Source of the DNA: Anaerolineales bacterium
Lineage (GTDB): Bacteria > Chloroflexota > Anaerolineae > Anaerolineales > JABWBV01
Assembly: GCA_027019845.1 (NCBI GenBank)
Contig: JALUWE010000238.1
Coordinates: 1 to 12,110 of the forward strand
Reading direction: 5' to 3'
Length of the DNA stretch: 12,110 bases
Shown here: piece by piece, positions 7,462 through 12,110 of the stretch
How the letters are laid out: each line of letters starts with the position of its first letter
How positions within the stretch are numbered: position 1 is the first letter of the stretch
Notes under the pieces: generated by a model
The model's input: only the letters and a program-made list of their open reading frames with translations
What the model was told of the DNA's origin: nothing
Databases searched by the model: none
Translations under genes and position numbers: made by a program

Positions 7462-8751
7462 TCAAGATTCGACGACGAGATTGGTGATCTCGTCAATGGG
7501 AACGTCCGTCAACCCGCTCTTGAAAATGTGATCTTCAGAATTCTCGACCGCCTCGATATACTTTCGCATAGCATCCAGCACCGGGGCCTCGCTGCGGTCA
7601 AACACTTCACCCTGCAACAAGCGGAACACCTGCATCCGATATTTCGGCACCTGAATAAAATAGGTGAAGGTGTGCGGCAATTTGTAATACAGCCGGATAA
7701 ACTCGTACCAGATTTCGACGCCCCGGCTCAATTTATCCGCGTAGGGTTGGAAAACCTCTTCGCGAAAATCATTGATCTCCAACGCGTGGACGATCTGCTC
7801 GGCTGCAAATTTGGCGCTGTGCAGCGCGATGCTGATGCCGGACGAAAAGATAGGGTCCACGAAGCGGGCCGAATCGCCTACCAGGAGAAAACCGTCACCC
7901 GTCACTTTTTTCATACTGTAACTGTAATCCGCCTCGGTGGTGAACTCATTGATCCGCACCGCGTTGCGCATTGCACGGGCAAGGTTCTTGCTGGTCTGGA
8001 TTTGGGCATCAAAAAACGCCTCGATGTCTTGCAACGCGTCCTTCACATCCCTCTTCTCCATGACCACGCCAATCGAGGTGATCTCTTCGGTAATGGGAAT
8101 CTGCCAGACCCACCCCCGCTTGATAGGCAAGAAATAAATGTGGATATAGTCCCCGGTTTCATCGTCGCGATCCACATGCTTATACCAGGCGTGGATGGCA
8201 TACTGGTTGAAAAGCGGGTCTTTTTCCTTGAGTTTCAGATGGCGTCCCAGGAAGGTGTCCCGGCCGCTGGCATCCACCACGATTTTGCAGCGCAGATCGA
8301 CTTCCTGGTCGCCGATGCGGACACGCACCCCACACGCCCGGCCATCCTCGAACAACGCCTGGGTCACGTTGACGCCCTGAACCACCTGGGAACCCAGCTT
8401 CTCGGCGTGCTTCAACAGGCACAGATCGAATTTACGACGGTCGATGTGGTAGCTATACGGCTGGTTCACACCTTCCACCGGAAATTCGTTGAACACGATG
8501 CTGACCACACTACGGCCATAGGGCGCGTGCCAGGCAGCGCCGTACTTATGCACGAACCCTTCACGTTCCATGGTCTCGGTAAAACCGATCTCGTTGAAAA
8601 TGCGGGTGGTGTTGGTCACCAGGGATTCGCCCACGTGGTCACGGGGGTGGTTGGCCTTTTCGATAATCATATTGCTGATCCCGGCCTGGGAAAGATAGCA
8701 CCCCAGCGTAGAACCCGCCGGGCCACCGCCAATGATAATTACGTCAGTCAT
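7462..8751 (-). CDS. PltA-like pyrrolyl-carrier flavin-dependent halogenase
   Basis: 429 aa. FAD motif VIIIGGGPAGS (4-14), HVGESLV (39-45), K69 in FVHKYGAAWHA as catalytic lysine, W214-V-W-Q-I-P219 matching WxWxIP, and GDSARFVDPIFSSG (292-305). Compared from memory with PltA, the enzyme that dichlorinates pyrrolyl-S-PltL in pyoluteorin biosynthesis, many stretches are the same or nearly so: GGGPAGST, KEKDPLFNQYAIH, VWQIPITE.ITS.GVV, EADYSY.MK and ARFVDPIFSSG. It likely chlorinates (or brominates) pyrrole-2-carboxyl bound to a carrier protein, using FADH2, O2 and halide. AGAGGAGG lies 5 bases before the ATG. The family is firm; the regiochemistry and halide are not readable. Confidence 0.9.
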   Translation of the reverse strand: MTDVIIIGGGPAGSTLGCYLSQAGISNMIIEKANHPRDHVGESLVTNTTRIFNEIGFTETMEREGFVHKYGAAWHAPYGRSVVSIVFNEFPVEGVNQPYSYHIDRRKFDLCLLKHAEKLGSQVVQGVNVTQALFEDGRACGVRVRIGDQEVDLRCKIVVDASGRDTFLGRHLKLKEKDPLFNQYAIHAWYKHVDRDDETGDYIHIYFLPIKRGWVWQIPITEEITSIGVVMEKRDVKDALQDIEAFFDAQIQTSKNLARAMRNAVRINEFTTEADYSYSMKKVTGDGFLLVGDSARFVDPIFSSGISIALHSAKFAAEQIVHALEINDFREEVFQPYADKLSRGVEIWYEFIRLYYKLPHTFTYFIQVPKYRMQVFRLLQGEVFDRSEAPVLDAMRKYIEAVENSEDHIFKSGLTDVPIDEITNLVVES

Positions 8752-8810
8752 ACAAGCCTCCTCTTTGGTGGTTTGTTGGTGGTTTGGTTACTTGTTTGGA
8801 TAGTTCTTGC

Positions 8811-8866
8811 CTGAACACTGAACACTGAACACTGAATACTGAATACTGAATACTGAATACTGAACA
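8811..8866. repeat. Heptamer tandem array, eight copies of CTGAACA/CTGAATA
   Basis: Eight contiguous 7-base units on the plus strand: three CTGAACA, four CTGAATA, then one CTGAACA. It lies in the 124-bp gap between the adenylation gene's stop and the halogenase start, followed by CCCTACTCCCTAC and preceded by a low-complexity GGTGGTTTGTTGGTGGTTT stretch. Seven is not a multiple of three, but the array is outside coding sequence, so copy number would alter spacing rather than frame. Confidence 0.9.
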
Positions 8867-8875
8867 CCCTACTCC

Positions 8876-10462
8876 CTACTGCCTTCGCGCCAGTTCCGTA
8901 CGGTTGACTTTGCCGGTTGATGTTTTCGGAAGGGCATCCAAAAATTGGATGCTTTCAGGAACCATGTAGAGGGGGAGCTTCTGGCTGCAATAAGATTGCA
9001 ACTCCTTGACGGAAAGGCCATTTTTCTCCAATGGCACCACGAAAGCCTTCAAACGGTTGCCGAGCAAGTCGTCCGGGATGGCGACCACCGCGGCTTCCTT
9101 GACACCCTCGAAGCCGTACAGTGCGGCCTCGATCTCGCCCAACTCAATCCGGTAGCCGCGGCTTTTGATCATGTGATCTCGCCGGCCGATGAAAATCCAG
9201 TTCACGCCGTCCTCATCCAGCATCACGATGTCACCGGTGCGATAAGCGGTCTCGTGGTAGTGCGGCTGCAAAGGATTGCGGACGAAGCCTCTGGCGGTCT
9301 TCTCCGGGTCGCCCCAATAGCCCTGAGCCACGCACGAACCGCGCACCCACAGTTCGCCTTCCACCCCCGGCGCGGTGATCCGCTGTCCGTGCTCGTCGAG
9401 GGCAAACACATCGATGTTTTCACACGCCTTGCCGATGGGCACCGGCTGGGTGCGCTGCGGGTCCAGATCGCCGGGCTGCACCTTGTAATAGGTACACACG
9501 TTGGTTTCGGTGGGGCCGTATAAATTGTAGAAATCGGCGTGGGGAATGGCCGCCACCAGCCCGCGCAGATATTTGATCGGGAACACCTCGCCCGCAAAGA
9601 GTACGATTCGCAAGCGGGACAGGTCGTGTTTCGCCAGCTTGCCATAGTTGACCATCATGGACAGGATCGAAGGCACCATGTAGGTCACGGTGACTTGCTC
9701 ATCCTGCAACAGCCGTACCAGGTTCACCGGAAAAATCGAGGCGCGCTCCGGCACCAGCACCACGGTGGCGCCGGCTTTGATGGTCACGAAAATGTCGAAC
9801 GTAGAAAGGTCGAAGTGGATGGGCGCGTGGCTGGTCACTCGATCATCGGGGGTGATCCCGAAGGTTTCGTAACACCAATTGATGAAGGTGAAGATGGTTC
9901 GATGGGAGATCATCACCCCTTTCGGGTCGCCGGTAGAGCCTGACGTGTACAAAATGTAGGCCAGATCGGTCTCGATGGTGCCATCATCCGGCAAGGGAGC
10001 GCCGTCCAGGGCGCGCACCTCCTGCCAGGGAGTCACCTGGACCCCGGCGGGGAGGGCGGCGTCGCCGTCATCGGTCATCACCACGTGTTCGATGGGGGTA
10101 TCCAGTGCCAGGATGCCCTCCATCTGGGACAGTTTGTTGGAGGCCGTCAGCAGGACGCGCACGTCGCAATTGCGGGTGATGTACGCCAGACGCTTGGCCG
10201 GAGATTTGGGGTCCAGCGGCACATAAATCCCGCCAGCCTTCAATATCCCAAAGATACTGATCACCGAGGCGAACGACTTTTGGACGTAAATACCAACCCG
10301 GTCGCCGCGCTGCACCCCGGCAGCTTGCAGCGCGCGCGCCACCTGGTTGGTGAGGCGGTCCAGTTCGGCGTACGTGAGACTCTCGCCCTTGAAACGAAGG
10401 GCTTCGTTATCGGGATAGCGCTGCGCGCTTTCGATCAACAAATGGTGAAGCAAATAGGCCAT
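8876..10462 (-). CDS. Stand-alone amino-acid adenylation enzyme, probable L-proline:carrier-protein ligase
   Basis: 528 aa, one adenylation domain with no condensation or carrier domain. Core motifs: A3 YTSGSTGDPKG (172-182), A5 NLYGPTET (313-320), A7 YRTGD, A8 GRRDHMIKSRGYRIELGE, A10 TSTGKVNR with K518. Aligned to GrsA, the specificity residues are D218, L219, F222, Y261, L288, A290, L314, V322, C323, K518, i.e. DLFYLALVCK. From memory this differs at one place from the proline code DLLYLALVCK of PltF/RedM-type ligases. It should form prolyl-AMP and load a free carrier protein. GGGAG is 7 bases before the ATG. The next gene upstream is the prolyl-thioester oxidase homologue, which supports the substrate call. 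Confidence 0.92.
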   Translation of the reverse strand: MAYLLHHLLIESAQRYPDNEALRFKGESLTYAELDRLTNQVARALQAAGVQRGDRVGIYVQKSFASVISIFGILKAGGIYVPLDPKSPAKRLAYITRNCDVRVLLTASNKLSQMEGILALDTPIEHVVMTDDGDAALPAGVQVTPWQEVRALDGAPLPDDGTIETDLAYILYTSGSTGDPKGVMISHRTIFTFINWCYETFGITPDDRVTSHAPIHFDLSTFDIFVTIKAGATVVLVPERASIFPVNLVRLLQDEQVTVTYMVPSILSMMVNYGKLAKHDLSRLRIVLFAGEVFPIKYLRGLVAAIPHADFYNLYGPTETNVCTYYKVQPGDLDPQRTQPVPIGKACENIDVFALDEHGQRITAPGVEGELWVRGSCVAQGYWGDPEKTARGFVRNPLQPHYHETAYRTGDIVMLDEDGVNWIFIGRRDHMIKSRGYRIELGEIEAALYGFEGVKEAAVVAIPDDLLGNRLKAFVVPLEKNGLSVKELQSYCSQKLPLYMVPESIQFLDALPKTSTGKVNRTELARRQ

Positions 10463-10477
10463 AGCAGTACTCCCATC

Positions 10478-10492
10478 AGATCTGACAGGTCT
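10478..10492. repeat. Short hairpin repeat, variant copy (AGATCT-GAC-AGGTCT)
   Basis: Third copy of the AGACCT-NNN-AGGTCT hairpin seen at 3724-3738 and 3805-3819, with one arm mismatch that still allows a G-U pair. It lies 16 bases before the adenylation gene's start codon, just upstream of its ribosome binding site. Confidence 0.45.
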
Positions 10493-10524
10493 TGAATTGG
10501 TGGGCAGAGTGGCAACCCGCGCCC

Positions 10525-10630
10525 CGCGCAGTTGCTGTGCGGCCCGGGATTACAACAGATTCTTCGGTCGCTGCGCTCCTTCAGAATGACATAAACTACG
10601 CACAGTTGCCGTGAGGCGCGGGATTACAAC
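10525..10630. repeat. 32-bp direct repeat pair flanking a dispersed repeat
   Basis: 10525-10556 and 10599-10630 match at 28 of 32 positions (shared core CGGGATTACAAC). The second copy includes the stop codon and last codons of the dehydrogenase gene. Between them lies the 34-base dispersed element at 10557-10590. The arrangement suggests a local duplication of the gene's 3' end linked to repeat insertion. The rest of the 161-bp gap holds no gene. Confidence 0.65.
10557..10590 (-). repeat. Dispersed GTCATTCTGA...CGAAGAATCT element
   Basis: Read on the minus strand it starts GTCATTCTGAAGGAGCGCAG and ends CGAAGAATCT. A related copy in the opposite orientation is at 11966-11998, on the other side of the dehydrogenase gene. 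This class of short intergenic repeat is widespread in Chloroflexota and some other phyla. Confidence 0.65.
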
Positions 10631-11769
10631 CCCATCCAGCGGGCGATGATCATGCGCTGGATGTCGGACGTGCCGGAGTAAAGCGTGCCGCCGATGGCAT
10701 CCCGCAGATCACGCTCGACCTCGAACTCGGTCATGTAGCCGTACCCGCCGTGGATGCGGATAGCATCCAGGCTGGATTGGACGAAGCACTCGCTCAGGTA
10801 CAGTTTGGCGAGCGCGGCATCCAGCACCGCGTTTTTGCCCGTCTTCTTGAGCCAGGCCACTTTGTAGAGCAACAGGCGAGCGGTTTCCAGGCGGACTTTC
10901 ATGTCCGCGATGCGGTTGGCAACCGACTGAAACTTACCGATGGGTTTGCCAAACTGGCGGCGAGTGCGGGCATACTTGAGGCTGACTTCCAACTGGCGTT
11001 CCATGGCCCCGATGTGGCTGGCCAGGATGCTGCTCCGCTCCCATTCCATCGAGCTGCTGAAGATGCTCAAACCGGCCCCCTCCCGGCCCAGGCGGGCTTC
11101 TTCGGGCAAGAAACAATCCTGGAGGATCAATTCCCCCATCGGAGAGGTGCGCAAACCCATCTTGTCGATGTCCCGGCTGACACGGAAGCCAGGCGTCCCC
11201 TTCTCGACGATGAAGGCGGTGATGCCGCTCGCCCCTTTGGATGGATCGATGGTGGCGAAGACGACTGCCAGGTCGGCAAACGGCGCGTTGGTGACGAACA
11301 TCTTGGTGCCGTTGAGCACATATCCCCCATCCACGCGCTCGGCACGGGTGCGCAGGCTGTAGGCATCCGAGCCGGAGTCCGGTTCGGACATGCCGTGCGC
11401 GCCCGTCAGCTCCCCACTGCACAGGCCGGGCAGGTATTTTCGTTTTTGCGCCTCCGTGCCAAACTGAAAGATGGGCATCTGAACGCTCCACAACTGGGCG
11501 TTCATGGCAAAGATCAGGCCATTGTCCCGGCAGCCGTAGCCCAGCCCCTCCATGACCAGCATGGTGGTCATAATATCGGCCTCCTGACCGCCATACTCCT
11601 CCGGGAACGGCAGCCCCAAAATACCCAGGTCTGCACACTTGCGCCAGTTTTCCAGCGAGATTTCACCGCGCTGGTCGCGTTCTACCAGGTCATCGTTCAG
11701 TTCCTTTTGCGCGAACTCGATGACCGATTTTTTGAATGCCAGTTGTTCTTCTGACCATGAAAAGTCCAT
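10624..11769 (-). CDS. Prolyl-carrier-protein dehydrogenase (acyl-CoA dehydrogenase fold)
   Basis: 381 aa, the normal length of the family. SEPDSGSD (128-135), TNAPFAD (160-166) and RRQFGKPIGKFQSV are acyl-CoA dehydrogenase flavin and helix motifs. It resembles PigA/RedW/PltE, which oxidise prolyl-S-carrier to pyrrolyl-2-carboxyl-S-carrier: compare CRDNGLIFAMNAQL, IHGGYGYM and YSGTSDIQRMIIARWMGL. E244 in MEWERS falls where PigA is recalled to have its catalytic base, and the usual C-terminal Glu before GTS is Ser, also as in PigA. ATG at 11769 is preceded by AAGGAG with 12 bases spacing; a GTG-started 36-residue extension was rejected. It is the first gene of the run. An ordinary acyl-CoA dehydrogenase is less likely given the adjoining proline-type ligase. 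Confidence 0.88.
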   Translation of the reverse strand: MDFSWSEEQLAFKKSVIEFAQKELNDDLVERDQRGEISLENWRKCADLGILGLPFPEEYGGQEADIMTTMLVMEGLGYGCRDNGLIFAMNAQLWSVQMPIFQFGTEAQKRKYLPGLCSGELTGAHGMSEPDSGSDAYSLRTRAERVDGGYVLNGTKMFVTNAPFADLAVVFATIDPSKGASGITAFIVEKGTPGFRVSRDIDKMGLRTSPMGELILQDCFLPEEARLGREGAGLSIFSSSMEWERSSILASHIGAMERQLEVSLKYARTRRQFGKPIGKFQSVANRIADMKVRLETARLLLYKVAWLKKTGKNAVLDAALAKLYLSECFVQSSLDAIRIHGGYGYMTEFEVERDLRDAIGGTLYSGTSDIQRMIIARWMGL

Positions 11770-11838
11770 TACAGCGTCTTTCTCCTTAAAAAATCCAATG
11801 CTGCGGTTGAAAACAATAAAGAGACGGTAGTGGTCACA

Positions 11839-11939
11839 AAGTAAGTGATGGCGGAGCAGGTTCGTTACATGCGTCACTTACTTACGCAGTTGGTAAACTC
11901 AAGTACGGGTTTGGTGTCATTGCGAGCACCTGCGTAAGT
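11839..11939. repeat. Interlaced inverted repeats upstream of the operon
   Basis: AAGTAAGTGA (11839-11848) pairs perfectly with TCACTTACTT (11874-11883), and ACTTACGCAG (11880-11889) pairs perfectly with CTGCGTAAGT (11930-11939). The middle arms overlap by four bases, so the two hairpins are mutually exclusive. It may be an operator or leader switch for the downstream genes, or the end of a MITE. The motif TGCGTAAGT recurs at 3837-3845. Confidence 0.5.
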
Positions 11940-11965
11940 TCTGTCGGAATGACACACGCCCCCCT

Positions 11966-11998
11966 GTCATTCTGAGGGGCGTCAGCCCCGAAGAATCT
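11966..11998 (+). repeat. Dispersed GTCATTCTGAG...CGAAGAATCT element
   Basis: Contains an internal GGGGC-GTCA-GCCCC hairpin (11976-11989). Its terminal CCGAAGAATCTGG is repeated at 12011-12023. It is the inverted counterpart of 10557-10590. Confidence 0.65.
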
Positions 11999-12035
11999 GG
12001 AGCGCAGTGCCCGAAGAATCTGGGAGGCAGCGACC

Positions 12036-12063
12036 GTCGGGGCGACCGGCCGGTCGCCCCGAC
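12036..12063. repeat. 28-bp perfect palindrome
   Basis: GTCGGGGCGACCGG followed by its exact reverse complement, with no spacer. As RNA it would form a very stable GC hairpin, but no T run follows on either strand, so it is not a classical intrinsic terminator. It may be a repeat element or a bidirectional transcription barrier. Confidence 0.8.
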
Positions 12064-12110
12064 CATCAATAACCACGCACCGAACAACCGTCCTCCGTCC
12101 CCGGTCGTTC

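Larger units (their letters stand above)
11770..12110. other. 341-bp region upstream of the first gene, no gene seen
   Basis: It contains the leader of the dehydrogenase gene with AAGGAG, an A/T-rich stretch, interlaced inverted repeats (11839-11939), two CCGAAGAATCTGG copies (11988-12000 and 12011-12023) and a perfect palindrome (12036-12063). The only open frames are short and overlap repeats. A promoter is expected here, but no clear -35/-10 pair could be called. Confidence 0.6.

Noticed and set aside
6136..8751. Geranylgeranyl-reductase-type oxidoreductases rather than halogenases
   Set aside because: Both proteins carry WxWxIP and the expected Lys, and one is strongly PltA-like.
7411..8814. 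467-aa open frame on the plus strand
   Set aside because: It is antisense to the PltA-like halogenase, which has clear motifs; the plus-strand translation shows no recognisable domain.
8811..8866. Possible CRISPR array
   Set aside because: The units are 7 bases and contiguous, with no spacers.
10750..11754. 334-aa open frame on the plus strand
   Set aside because: Antisense shadow of the dehydrogenase gene with His/Gln/Ala-rich sequence and no motif.
10624..11877. Longer dehydrogenase from a GTG at 11877 (417 aa)
   Set aside because: The extra 36 residues have no family likeness, run through an inverted repeat, and the ATG at 11769 has AAGGAG and matches the usual N-terminus MDFSWSEEQ.
11882..12076. 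64-aa open frame at the right end, minus strand
   Set aside because: It is made mostly of dispersed repeats and the palindrome and has no domain or ribosome binding site.

Overview
The window holds eleven protein genes, all on the minus strand. They read right to left as one probable biosynthetic and export cluster. No rRNA, tRNA, CRISPR array, transposase or integrase was seen. The intergenic gaps carry short dispersed inverted repeats of the GTCATTCTGAG...CGAAGAATCT and GTCATTGCGAG kind, a heptamer tandem array, and AGACCT-CAC-AGGTCT hairpins. Together with a lipoprotein that has a long Pro/Thr spacer, these suggest a Chloroflexota (Anaerolineae-like) bacterium. That placement is inference from style, not a database match.

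In transcription order: an acyl-CoA-dehydrogenase-fold prolyl-thioester oxidase (11769-10624); a stand-alone adenylation enzyme with a proline-type pocket (10462-8876); a PltA-like flavin halogenase (8751-7462); a second, divergent flavin halogenase-family protein (7422-6136); a free acyl/peptidyl carrier protein (6080-5829); a class I SAM methyltransferase (5735-5034) overlapping the first of two tandem membrane acyltransferase-3 paralogues (5041-3959 and 3697-2615); an ABC-2 polysaccharide-type export permease (2584-1742); a second carrier protein (1576-1325); and a lipoprotein with SGNH-hydrolase-like motifs (1283-87).

The right half is a recognisable proline-to-pyrrole cassette. The ligase activates L-proline and loads a carrier protein, the dehydrogenase oxidises prolyl-S-carrier to pyrrolyl-2-carboxyl-S-carrier, and one or both halogenases chlorinate or brominate the ring. 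This is the logic of pyoluteorin, clorobiocin and prodigiosin pyrrole biosynthesis. The unusual part is what follows. No PKS or NRPS module is in the window to use the pyrrolyl thioester. The cassette is instead joined to two membrane acyltransferases, an exporter permease and a surface lipoprotein esterase. The inferred system decorates an exported or membrane-anchored glycan or lipid with a (halo)pyrrole-2-carboxyl ester. The first steps rest on clear sequence motifs; the decoration step is a hypothesis.

The last ~340 bases at the right end (11770-12110) carry no convincing gene. They hold the leader of the first gene with interlaced inverted repeats, plus two dispersed-repeat elements and a 28-bp perfect palindrome.
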